Source of the DNA: Flavobacterium aciduliphilum
GTDB taxonomy: Bacteria > Bacteroidota > Bacteroidia > Flavobacteriales > Flavobacteriaceae
DNA: 64,000 nt
Direction of reading: 5' to 3'
Assembly (NCBI RefSeq): GCF_003268855.1
Contig: NZ_QLSZ01000001.1
Location: 445,369-509,368, forward strand
Made by a program: the position numbers and the translations under genes. Of the stretch, positions 53,065-60,638 are shown one piece after another. Every line of letters begins with the position of its first letter. The first letter of the stretch is position 1. The notes under the pieces were generated by a model. It searched no databases, was not told the DNA's origin, and worked only from the letters and a program-made list of their open reading frames with translations.

Positions 53065-54603
53065 TTATGATTTAAAATAAATTTGAAAATGGTTTTCTAT
53101 ATCTATTATTTCATCACTAGTTAGTTCAGCAAATTCTTTTTCAATAGCTCTATTGGAAAGTTTGCCGTTATTTTGTTCTAAGAATCTAATCAATAAAGCA
53201 ACTTCTTTATCTGGCATTTCAAAAACATTGTCTAAATAAGATTTCATTTCATCGTATTTTTGAAGATAATCCACTTCATTTGGAATTACATTTTCTATAG
53301 TGTCATTTACACAATCGAATAAAAATTCAGCTTGTTTAGTTGCATCAAAATACCGATAAAAATCAATTGTTTCGTTCAAAACTTCTACGTTGTGATTCTT
53401 GGTTGGTTTCCATTTTATGAAGTCCAATAATGGATGTGAGTAGGATTCTAATACAATTCGATAGTCGTCAATATGATTCAAAATTGAAGCCGAAATAGGG
53501 AATATCATTCCTTGTTGAGCAAATTGCATTTTGCTTAAAATATGATGTATTAAATAACGATGAATTCTACCATTTCCATCTACATAAGGGTGAATAAATA
53601 CAAATCCAAATGCGATTTTGGCAGCAGCTAAAACAGCATTAAAATTTGATTTTTCTAGTTTGTCATATGTTAAAATCAATCCGTTGATTAACTTCTCTAA
53701 ATCTTCACTTTTAGCCGAAATATGCTCCGGTATTGGATCTGATGTTATTCTATCGTGTTCCCCTACAAATCCACCCTCCTCGCGAAAACCCATTTTAAGA
53801 AATCGTGTATTTTCAATTACTATTTGTTGTAATCTCAATAGTTCTTCTTTATCTAAAGATTTAGAACCAGCTTGACCAATAGCTTTACTCCATCTAACTG
53901 CACGATTATTGGTTGGTGTTTCTCCTTCTATATTAAATGAAGCCTTAGAATCTTTAAGTAATAAAAATGCAGATGCTCTTTGAAGTAGTTCTTTACGTAT
54001 AGCATTTAGATAGTTATTTTTTTTATTAGAAAGATTTACTTCAATGTAGTTTACTAATTTTTCAGTTCTGAAAATTAATGGGCAAAAATTTACTGTTCCA
54101 GGTAAGTTGTTTTTTATACGGTATCTACTTGAATTGATACTCAGTGGTGATCCAAATTGAATTTTTTCATCTACTAAAGCAACGAAATTACCTTTATCTA
54201 AGTCAGGAATGTCTAATCTTTTCTCTAATAGCCATTCATACAAAAACCAAATTTTTCGGCTGTATTGCCCTTGTGGTTCCAATTTTACTAATGCTTTACA
54301 ATCTTCTTCGGATAATTTTTCAAATAAATATTTGAACAACAACAAATTTATTCCCTCGTATTTTAATGCGAAAACTAGTTGTTTGTACAGTGTGTCATCT
54401 GGCTCATGACGAGACGTAAGTACATTCCAATTTTCAGTTTTGTATTGTCGTTTTTTTGGGCTAATTAAAGCTAATTGATTAGGAAGTGGTATTGCTAATT
54501 TGTATGCCTCTATAATTGCTCCATAACCAACTAATATCCCTTCTTCTGGTGCTTTGCGTCCGTGAAAAACACTTATTTTTAGTGAAAAATGCTTTGTATT
54601 CAT
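53065..54603 (-). CDS. Fic domain protein, class II (self-inhibited)
   Basis: A 512-residue protein that probably transfers AMP (or a related group) to a target protein. The Fic core HPYVDGNGRIHR (residues 338-349) has every catalytic residue (HxFx(D/E)GNGRxxR with Tyr for Phe). The inhibitory helix SFNIEG (222-227, [ST]xxxE[GN]) precedes the Fic domain, defining class II. The C-terminal about 60 residues (KEVALLIRFLEQNNGKLSNR) look like a winged helix. The ATG at 54603 is chosen; 54630 is inside the promoter. A repeated motif spans its promoter. No antitoxin gene is adjacent, as expected for class II. Confidence 0.87.
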   Translation of the reverse strand: MNTKHFSLKISVFHGRKAPEEGILVGYGAIIEAYKLAIPLPNQLALISPKKRQYKTENWNVLTSRHEPDDTLYKQLVFALKYEGINLLLFKYLFEKLSEEDCKALVKLEPQGQYSRKIWFLYEWLLEKRLDIPDLDKGNFVALVDEKIQFGSPLSINSSRYRIKNNLPGTVNFCPLIFRTEKLVNYIEVNLSNKKNNYLNAIRKELLQRASAFLLLKDSKASFNIEGETPTNNRAVRWSKAIGQAGSKSLDKEELLRLQQIVIENTRFLKMGFREEGGFVGEHDRITSDPIPEHISAKSEDLEKLINGLILTYDKLEKSNFNAVLAAAKIAFGFVFIHPYVDGNGRIHRYLIHHILSKMQFAQQGMIFPISASILNHIDDYRIVLESYSHPLLDFIKWKPTKNHNVEVLNETIDFYRYFDATKQAEFLFDCVNDTIENVIPNEVDYLQKYDEMKSYLDNVFEMPDKEVALLIRFLEQNNGKLSNRAIEKEFAELTSDEIIDIENHFQIYFKS

Positions 54604-54719
54604 AATGGTTGGTGAAAAATGATTATTCAAAAGTAAGTGAAATTTACTTAATAAAGGTGAAAAATACTTATTTTTTTGATATTTTTGAGAAAAATACTTA
54701 TTGAGGTGAATGTTATTAT
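54562..54719. promoter_or_regulatory. Iteron-like array at the fic promoter
   Basis: Copies of GTGAAAAATACTTA (read on the plus strand) start at 54562, 54582, 54612, 54637, 54657 and 54687, with a weak one at 54706. Spacings are 20, 30, 25, 20, 30 and 19 bases. The copy at 54637-54650 lies in a near-palindrome (54634-54650). The minus-strand -7 element TACTTTTG (54635-54628) is surrounded by copies, so binding should control fic. Confidence 0.65.
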
Positions 54720-54755
54720 AAGATTATCAGTATTCTTTAAAATTATAGTTGATAT

Positions 54756-54968
54756 TTAATTGACTTTGTTTTTTGAAGTAAACACATTCTTCAATAAATA
54801 ATCTATTGCATCTTGTTTTGTGAAATGAATCTTTTTATTCTTTTTCTTATATACCTGCTGGAGTTTGTTTTTCTCATTCTCTATATACTCATTTACTAGT
54901 TGTATATGACGTTGCTTTTCCATTTCTGGAAGAGCTAGAAAAACGTCATATACGGTATTAGCATTCAT
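54756..54968 (-). CDS. Small hypothetical protein
   Basis: A 70-residue helical, Lys-rich protein: N-terminal NANTVYDVFLALPEMEKQRH and a C-terminal half with KIHFTKQDAIDYLLKNVF. No recognised domain. Small proteins of this type lie in integrated elements of Flavobacteria. Same strand as the surrounding genes. Confidence 0.6.
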   Translation of the reverse strand: MNANTVYDVFLALPEMEKQRHIQLVNEYIENEKNKLQQVYKKKNKKIHFTKQDAIDYLLKNVFTSKNKVN

Positions 54969-55070
54969 TTTAATATATGTGGTGTATTATTGATTTTTAG
55001 TTTTTTTGAAATTCTAAATCATTTCTTTGGAATTTTTTAATTATAGGTTCTGTATTCAGTTACAACTTGA

Positions 55071-55421
55071 CTAATTTAATTTTCTCCTTCTGAAGCGAGT
55101 ATACACTATTTCTTCTTCAATTGGTTCTGCTTTATTTAACCCTTTTTCATTATAATTGGCAATGATTTTTTTATAGTAAATAAGCTCACTATTTAGTTGA
55201 TTTATCATTCGGATATAATTCTCATTTTGTTCTTGAAGTTGTTCTAGTTGTTCTTTGTTATTTACTTTGGAATAAGCATCGGTTGCCATTTCTAAAGTTC
55301 CACTTACCCATTCAGATAATGAGATATTGTGTTTTTTTGCTTCTTGAATGAATTTTGCTTTTTGGTTAGCAGTTACTTTTGTAGTAACTGCATAAATTCT
55401 GTTTTGGTCATTTTTTTTCAT
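55071..55421 (-). CDS. Ribbon-helix-helix-like protein with coiled coil, MobC/BfmA-like
   Basis: 116 residues. The first about 50 (RIYAVTTKVTANQKAKFIQE, then AKKHNISLSEWVSGTLEMAT) fit a ribbon-helix-helix DNA-binding motif with the Sxxxxxx(L/W) turn typical of mobilisation accessory proteins. Residues 55-95 form a coiled coil (QLEQLQEQNENYIRMINQL), and a basic tail follows (RFRRRKLN). It could bind an origin of transfer or a promoter. No relaxase is seen in the window. Confidence 0.6.
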   Translation of the reverse strand: MKKNDQNRIYAVTTKVTANQKAKFIQEAKKHNISLSEWVSGTLEMATDAYSKVNNKEQLEQLQEQNENYIRMINQLNSELIYYKKIIANYNEKGLNKAEPIEEEIVYTRFRRRKLN

Positions 55422-55422
55422 G

Positions 55423-55740
55423 TTACTTAGATTTATAAATTTGGTTATTACTTTTACTTTTTTTTATAATTAAATAAGTCAAGACTTTTAGAAATGTTTC
55501 TTCTATAAGTCTTGACTTAATATTTAATTTATTAGTTTCTAATTCATTTACTGATTTAGAAATTGCTACATGAACTACAGGGAAATAGTTTATGTTGGAT
55601 GGTAAATTAGGATTTGAATTGGCTGAGGGTAAAGTATTGAAGTTTAACTTACAAACTTTCTTTTGTGCAAGGCCAGCTTTAAGAAATGAGTTAGTTTTAG
55701 TTCTTAATCTGTAATGGTAGATGTTAAAAATATTTGTCAT
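55423..55740 (-). CDS. Hypothetical basic protein
   Basis: A 105-residue, Asn/Lys-rich protein, not recognised. Its stop lies one base before the start of the ribbon-helix-helix gene, so the two are probably coupled. The C-terminal third (LIEETFLKVLTYLIIKKSK) is a helix. No signal peptide. Confidence 0.5.
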   Translation of the reverse strand: MTNIFNIYHYRLRTKTNSFLKAGLAQKKVCKLNFNTLPSANSNPNLPSNINYFPVVHVAISKSVNELETNKLNIKSRLIEETFLKVLTYLIIKKSKSNNQIYKSK

Positions 55741-55814
55741 TATTTGCTGAATTAAAATTTCAACAAAGTTTTAACAAATAAGATTAGTGTACCGAAAATA
55801 ACCGGTTACTATTT

Positions 55815-57014
55815 TTAATATTTGGATAAATAACTTTCTAATGTAGTAAGCTCACTCTCAGCATACGATTTTTTATGTTCAGGTAAAAATTGGATAACTC
55901 TTTCATAAAGTTTAATTTTATTACGCAATTTTGCATGACTACCTGGGTCTCCAATTCTTTCAGCTTTCACACTCCAATATATATATTTATTATATAATTT
56001 ATCACTTGAATTGTGTATAGTATCCTTAAGCTCTTCTTTTGCTTTTTTTCTATCAAGTTTAATGCCTTCTAAAACGCATTTTAAAGCAATTTCATTAATT
56101 GTAAGTTCTTTACTTTTAATATTATTAATATGGCTTTTAACTGCTTTTTGCTGGTTGATTTTTTTAATAAAATCTATTTTACCAATAACAATAGCCAATT
56201 TGAAAATTTCCTTTGGTAATTGACCATTGATTAATTCAAGTGTAGTTTTTTGGAATGGTTCTTTGATCAATCTATCAATTATTGCTTCTTCAAACTCATT
56301 TACTATGTCAACGGTTGTCTTTGGACTGCATATTATAAAGTTTTTATACAAATCATTCATTTCATTAAAGGACTTTTTTCTTAATTCTTTAAATGAATTT
56401 TTATCTTCTTGTTTTAGCTCTTTCCAGTAGTTTTGTTTGTTAAAGACATAGTCAATCCAGATTCGATAGTTAGAAATAGTTTTCTCCTCATTGATTTCTG
56501 CCATTAACTGCTTTACTGCATTTTTCTTAGATTCTCTACTGATGGATTTTTTAGTAAATACAAATTTTAAGTATTTGTTAATGTCTAAATCTTTAATTTT
56601 AGTAGATGTTATGAAATTTTTGATGATAATTTCAACCAAGCTATTTTTTAAAGACTTAATTTGACTATACCATAAATCAGCTTTGTTTTTTCCCTTCGTA
56701 ATATCAGATAAGTTAATATTAATGCGTTCTAATGTAAAACTATTTACTACATCCAATTCTTTTTCAAATGGCTTGTTATTTTTTTTGAGCAATTCAATAG
56801 AATCATACATTTCTCTTCTCTTCTCTAGAAATTTAAAATCAAATCTGTTTTCTAGTAAAGCTATTGTTTCATTGCATTTTTGGAAGAATTCTGCTTCTGA
56901 AACAAAGTATTTATTTTCAGCTTCCTTTTGTTTCCTAATTATATAGTTTTTTAAAAAACGTTCATTTTTAAATATACCATTTAGTATAAGGTCTAAATAT
57001 TGTATTTCTTTCAT
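55815..57014 (-). CDS. Large helical hypothetical protein
   Basis: A 399-residue soluble, almost wholly alpha-helical, Lys/Glu-rich protein, not recognised. No catalytic motif, signal or membrane helix is visible. The size and helix content recall the regulatory RteC-like or DNA-binding proteins of Bacteroidetes elements, but no similarity can be asserted. The motif GTGTAC occurs 20 bases beyond its end (55787), as in the repeat near the tRNA remnant. Confidence 0.65.
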   Translation of the reverse strand: MKEIQYLDLILNGIFKNERFLKNYIIRKQKEAENKYFVSEAEFFQKCNETIALLENRFDFKFLEKRREMYDSIELLKKNNKPFEKELDVVNSFTLERININLSDITKGKNKADLWYSQIKSLKNSLVEIIIKNFITSTKIKDLDINKYLKFVFTKKSISRESKKNAVKQLMAEINEEKTISNYRIWIDYVFNKQNYWKELKQEDKNSFKELRKKSFNEMNDLYKNFIICSPKTTVDIVNEFEEAIIDRLIKEPFQKTTLELINGQLPKEIFKLAIVIGKIDFIKKINQQKAVKSHINNIKSKELTINEIALKCVLEGIKLDRKKAKEELKDTIHNSSDKLYNKYIYWSVKAERIGDPGSHAKLRNKIKLYERVIQFLPEHKKSYAESELTTLESYLSKY

Positions 57015-57497
57015 CTGGACCTTTAGTTAAAAGAGTTAAAATGTTATTTTTTTATGACAAAAATTTATCGTTAATAGATTATTTTAATCTTATAATTATT
57101 AATGTGTGAAATTGTAATTAATTTTATTTTATCCAACAATATATTAAATCGTACTTCAAGTATTAATGGATGGATATCGCTAAAATTTCTTAGAAATCAT
57201 AGATTCTATAACTTTTATGATAAAAGTTAAAGTATTGAATTTTGCACAAAGAGGGATTTGACTACCTATTTCAACGTATTCTATAACAGCTCGTTACAAT
57301 TGAATTTTTATTTGGGTAACCGATTTTACCCCCTTTTTAATCGTAAATAATTCATTTCATTTGTGAGTTGTAAATATACTCATTTGCAATGATATAACAA
57401 ATAAAAGTTTGAGAAACATTACTAAAAATTGAACAAGTTATTCAAGTATTTGATTGTGTATATCTTGATTAAAATCTATCTGAAGTATTTTCCAATT
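57015..57497. other. Non-coding gap in zone B
   Basis: 483 AT-rich bases with no supported gene. Visible: an inverted repeat gggtaa/ttaccc (about 57314-57332) and a short agagggatttgactacc stretch (57248-57264) that faintly resembles a tRNA T arm. The region should carry the promoter of the 399-residue protein, but no TAnnTTTG motif is convincing. Confidence 0.4.
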
Positions 57498-57701
57498 TTA
57501 ACCAAAAATCAAGTGAGTTACTTGTTCATATTTTATACCTGAATATGTACAGAACTCTTCAATAGTTAGAAACTCATTTTCGAGCTTATTGAGGTCTTTT
57601 TTTATCTTTTGCATTAATCTAGTACTTTGACGATAACTCTTGCCTGTTATTCGTTGTATGTCCTTTGGATAGATGCATACCCTCTGATTATTCAATTTCA
57701 T
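57498..57701 (-). CDS. Small putative DNA-binding protein
   Basis: 67 residues: QRVCIYPKDIQRITGKSYRQ and STRLMQKIKKDLNKLENEFLTIEEFCTYSGI. The pattern (helix, turn ITGKS, helix RQSTRLMQKI) is that of a MerR-like or excisionase-like winged helix-turn-helix. Short proteins with this pattern are common in Flavobacteria and occur in mobile regions. It is divergent from the 252-residue protein gene, and the spacer has two palindromes that it might bind. Confidence 0.6.
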   Translation of the reverse strand: MKLNNQRVCIYPKDIQRITGKSYRQSTRLMQKIKKDLNKLENEFLTIEEFCTYSGIKYEQVTHLIFG

Positions 57702-57720
57702 ACTTTATCTATACCTTTGA

Positions 57721-57852
57721 TATAGCTATGCTATACTCCTGACGTGCAGAAAATCTTTTGCAATTTAGTTATAATTTTTCATACTTATTTAATGTGATTT
57801 TATGTTCATTTAAGACACTTGTGTCGATTTTGGACTATGGTACACTTGCGTC
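57721..57852. promoter_or_regulatory. Divergent operator/promoter region
   Basis: Perfect palindromes TATAGC-TAT-GCTATA (57721-57735) and GACAC-TT-GTGTC (57815-57826) are present, and ACACTTG(T/C)GTC is repeated 26 bases apart (57816 and 57842). A rightward promoter reads TTG (57820-57822) - 18 bases - TACACTTG (57841-57848), so one repeat overlaps each promoter element. A 67-codon frame ending at 57964 covers this zone but is not credited. Confidence 0.5.
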
Positions 57853-57968
57853 TTTTTCTTTAGTGAAATGCTTTGTAAACTTTGCTTTAATCATTCAAAA
57901 AATGTGGTTGCAACTGATTGAAAGAATGAAGGAGATTTTAGATGAATGTTTAACAAAATTTTGAAGTT

Positions 57969-58727
57969 ATGGCTAGACAGAAAGGCATAATCAAATTAAA
58001 AGGTACTATCGGAGATATTACCTTTTACAAAACGCAAGATGGACATTTGGCGAGAGAAAAAGGCGGCATTGACGCTAATAGAATCGCTAGCGATCCTGCG
58101 TTTCAAAGAACTCGTGAGAATGGCTCCGAGTTTGGTAGAGCAGGGAAAGCCGGAAAGGTTTTAAGAACAGCTTTAAGAGCACTGCTTTTGAATTCTGCTG
58201 ACGGTAGAATGGTGAGCCGTTTGACACAAGCTATGGTGAAAGTTATCCAAGCGGATATGGTTAGCGAAAGAGGTTTAAGAAATGTTATTGATGGTGAGGT
58301 TGATTTACTTGTTGGCTTTGAATTCAATATTCGTGGTAAGTTGGGAACAAGTTTGTTTGCTCCTTTTGTTGCAAATATTGACAGAGTTGCAGGTGAAATT
58401 ACCGTTGATTTAGCTTCATTTATTCCTGCTAATATGATAGCTGCACCTAGTGGAACTACTCATTTTAAAATCATTTCTGCAGGAGCTGAGATTGATTTTG
58501 AAGCAGAGACTTTTATCGAAACTCATTCAGAAACTGCTATTTTACCTTGGAATTCAGTTGCTACAGCAGCTATAAGCCAAGTAAATGCAGTTACTCCAGC
58601 AAGTACAAAACCATTGTTTTTGGCTTTGGGTGTTGAGTTTTATCAAGAGGTTAATGGTGCTATGTATCCGTTGAAAAATGGTGCTTTTAACCCATTAGCA
58701 GTGGTAAAAGTTGATGGTGGTGTGTAG
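57969..58727 (+). CDS. Two-domain hypothetical protein of the accessory cassette
   Basis: 252 residues. The basic N-terminal part (MARQKGIIKLKGTIGDITFY, then a GRAGKAGKVLRTALRALLL helical stretch up to about 100) is loosely similar in style to DUF6266 proteins of Bacteroidetes. The C-terminal part (about 110-252) alternates hydrophobic strands (GFEFNIRGKLGTSLFAPF; TTHFKIISAGAEIDFEAET) as in a beta sandwich. No signal peptide. It could be a structural particle or surface protein (inference). Its stop overlaps the GTG of the DUF5675 gene by one base. Confidence 0.75.
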   Translation: MARQKGIIKLKGTIGDITFYKTQDGHLAREKGGIDANRIASDPAFQRTRENGSEFGRAGKAGKVLRTALRALLLNSADGRMVSRLTQAMVKVIQADMVSERGLRNVIDGEVDLLVGFEFNIRGKLGTSLFAPFVANIDRVAGEITVDLASFIPANMIAAPSGTTHFKIISAGAEIDFEAETFIETHSETAILPWNSVATAAISQVNAVTPASTKPLFLALGVEFYQEVNGAMYPLKNGAFNPLAVVKVDGGV

Positions 58728-59125
58728 TGGTTTTAGTACTCACTAGAACTTATTTCCCTGACGGAACTAATGGTAAACTCGAATGCGAAGGTAAATTGAT
58801 ATGTAACACCATTGAATTGCCATGGAAGATGAACGAAACGAAGGTTTCCTGCATTCCAGAAGGGAAATATTTCATTAGAAAGCGATACAGTCGAAAGTTT
58901 CAATGGCATTTGGAAGTGATTGATGTAAAAGATAGAAGCTTGATTCTATTTCATCCTGCTAATAATGCTTTGAAAGAATTGAATAGATGTATTGCGCCAG
59001 TAACGAAGATTTGTGGACCAGGATTAGGTTTAAAATCTCGACTGGCATTTTCCAAGTTGAGAAACTTGGTATATCGTGCTTTAGATAGCACAGAAACAGT
59101 TTTATTAAATCTTAAATTATCATGA
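58727..59125 (+). CDS. DUF5675 family protein
   Basis: 132 residues starting at GTG. It contains the DUF5675 pattern: LICNTIELPWKMNETKVSCIPEGKYF near residue 28, then SLILFHPANNALKELNRCIAP. The order His..Asn..Cys-Ile in this last stretch is similar in style to the L,D-transpeptidase active site, and the family occurs beside phage lysis genes, so a cell-wall role is plausible but unproven. It overlaps the next reading frame by ATGA. Confidence 0.8.
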   Translation: MVLVLTRTYFPDGTNGKLECEGKLICNTIELPWKMNETKVSCIPEGKYFIRKRYSRKFQWHLEVIDVKDRSLILFHPANNALKELNRCIAPVTKICGPGLGLKSRLAFSKLRNLVYRALDSTETVLLNLKLS

Positions 59126-59612
59126 AAAATTTGAGTAGTGCTTTAGCACCAAAAGTAATTTTAAAAGGCATCTCGATGTTGATGCTTGTATGTTTGGCAA
59201 CATTGGAGTTGCCTATTTTGTATCTAATCCAATTGTAGAAGGTGCTTCACAAATACCAACGATAACAACTACAAATTTTAAAGTGGTTGATGACATAGGT
59301 GGTCGATCACAAGAACCGTCATTACATTCGGTTGTTGATGATATTGGAGGAAACAGACCCGTTGGTGAGTTTGCTTTCTGTTTGAATTCAATAAAGGATA
59401 TCGGAGGAAAATCGACAACTGGCGAATTGAATACCATTTCTGATTTTGAAATTGGGGGAAATAGACCTGTTGGTGAAATTGCTTTTTGCCTAAATGAGGT
59501 ATCTGACATTGGAGGTAGAAGTTCTGATGGTGGATTACTAAATCTTACTTTGATTGATTTGCCCATTGGAGGAGTAAAAGTGCCTTCAGGCGAATTAAAA
59601 CTAACGGTCTAA
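59122..59612 (+). CDS. IGG-repeat protein, possibly expressed by -1 frameshift
   Basis: The main frame is open from 59139 and its first ATG is at 59190 (140 residues). It carries six (D/E/P)IGG units 16-19 residues apart (residues 35, 51, 70, 87, 106, 125), with NRPVGE(F/I)AFCLN duplicated 36 residues apart. A short frame from ATG 59122 to TAG 59238 overlaps the DUF5675 stop (ATGA), encodes a hydrophobic helix (MLMLVCLATLELPILYL) and contains T-TTA-AAA (59160-59166), a heptamer that would shift it into the main frame. Either the gene starts at 59190 or the two are joined by a frameshift or a sequence error. Coordinates here cover both. Confidence 0.6.
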
Positions 59613-59615
59613 ATT

Positions 59616-59843
59616 ATGGAAAAAGTAATTGGACGTCTAACAGCACCCACACCAAAGTTTTTTAAAGTGCTTCGAAATATTGGTTTGGTTTTAGCTACTG
59701 TAGGAGGAACAATAGTAACTGCACCAGTAAGTTTACCGATAATTGTGACAACAATTGGAGGATATGTAGCATTAGCAGGTGGTGTTATTTCTGCAGTGTG
59801 TCAACTGACCACAACTGATAAAGAAAATAATGTCATCCAATAA
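59616..59843 (+). CDS. Small two-helix membrane protein (holin-sized)
   Basis: 75 residues: basic N terminus (MEKVIGRLTAPTPKFFKVLR), two Gly/Val-rich membrane helices (about 22-40 and 43-65) and a charged tail. Size and layout fit a class II holin, though the sequence gives no family match. Its end overlaps the next small gene by 14 bases. The context with a DUF5675 protein supports a lysis role (inference). Confidence 0.7.
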   Translation: MEKVIGRLTAPTPKFFKVLRNIGLVLATVGGTIVTAPVSLPIIVTTIGGYVALAGGVISAVCQLTTTDKENNVIQ

Positions 59844-60006
59844 TCCTACTTTAATAGGAACTGCTGGAGGCACATTTTTAAGTATTGTACCTAATCTTTC
59901 CTCTGATGATATTGCTAAAACGGTTATCTTAGCTACCGTTGGAGCCGTGGTTAGTTTTACGATTTCGTTACTGCTTAAAAGCCTAAATAAGAAGCACAAA
60001 AAATAA
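59830..60006 (+). CDS. Small membrane protein overlapping the holin-like gene
   Basis: 58 residues starting MSSNNPTLIGTAGG: a short hydrophobic N-terminal stretch (about residues 8-21), a polar turn (PNLSSDDIAK), one strong helix (TVILATVGAVVSFTISLLL) and a basic tail (KSLNKKHKK). It overlaps the upstream gene by 14 bases in another frame, the coupling typical of paired holin-type proteins. A strong terminator follows. Confidence 0.65.
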   Translation: MSSNNPTLIGTAGGTFLSIVPNLSSDDIAKTVILATVGAVVSFTISLLLKSLNKKHKK

Positions 60007-60047
60007 GTTTAGCCCTAGTTGTGGTGACCTTTGGGTTAAGCAAAATT

Positions 60048-60078
60048 AAAGCCAAGTCGCAAGACCTGGCTTTTTTTA
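60048..60078. terminator. Bidirectional terminator of the cassette
   Basis: aaagccaagtc (60048-60058) pairs with gacctggcttt (60063-60073) with one mismatch, followed by a T run. It lies between the holin-like gene and the convergent DUF6943 gene. Confidence 0.8.
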
Positions 60079-60498
60079 TTTACTTATATATCTGTATAAA
60101 ATAACTCTACGCATATCATTGATAACATTTAGATTTTCATGGAATCGTTTTTCGTTTTGTTCCAAAAGTTTTAAAGTTTCGATGTTTTTAACGTGTTCCT
60201 TGTGGTCTTTTATCTCTTGGTTCACTTTTATTGAAAATTCTTTTCTGATGTCGTGTAGGTTTAAAAATGGGATTACTGAACCTCTAAGGAATTGATGCCA
60301 AAATTTAGTCTTCCAAAGTGCATAAGCAGTTAAATTTATGGTGTCAAAATCAGATTCATTTTCAAAAATGATAACGAAACTGTTTGTAAATGGTTCTTTT
60401 TGAGGCTTTCCGCTGTTCATCCCTTTGTTAAGTAGGAATAAATGTGGTTTTGTGTAGATAGTGTCTTTTTTGTGGGTTTTAATGATAAATTTCAGCAT
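60076..60498 (-). CDS. DUF6943 family protein
   Basis: 140 residues, soluble and basic. LKFIIKTHKKDTIYTKPHLF and the segment ALWKTKFWHQFLRGSVIPFL, then RFHENLNVINDMRRVILYRY, match the Bacteroidetes family DUF6943. Function unknown. It is convergent with the cassette genes, and its upstream side faces the long non-coding, hairpin-rich region. Confidence 0.75.
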   Translation of the reverse strand: MLKFIIKTHKKDTIYTKPHLFLLNKGMNSGKPQKEPFTNSFVIIFENESDFDTINLTAYALWKTKFWHQFLRGSVIPFLNLHDIRKEFSIKVNQEIKDHKEHVKNIETLKLLEQNEKRFHENLNVINDMRRVILYRYISK

Positions 60499-60638
60499 AA
60501 CATCGGCTTTTAAAAATTAGATTAATTTTCAATTTTTTGCGTTGTTTCTTCTGAATTGCAGATGTGCCTCGCTACGCTCCGCCCATTAAATTTTTCAAAA
60601 GAAAAAAAGAAAAAAAAGAAAGCCATTAGTCTAGTGGA

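Noticed and set aside
54209..54409. Short rightward frames within the fic gene
   Set aside because: They lie entirely inside a well-supported 512-residue Fic coding sequence on the other strand.
57248..57264. agagggatttgactacc as a second tRNA/attachment remnant
   Set aside because: It resembles a T arm only loosely, the stem does not pair properly, and there is no acceptor or anticodon part.
57758..57964. 68-codon rightward frame just before the 252-residue protein gene
   Set aside because: It covers the palindromes and the predicted promoter of the cassette, and its hydrophobic, irregular composition shows no domain. More likely a chance frame in control DNA.
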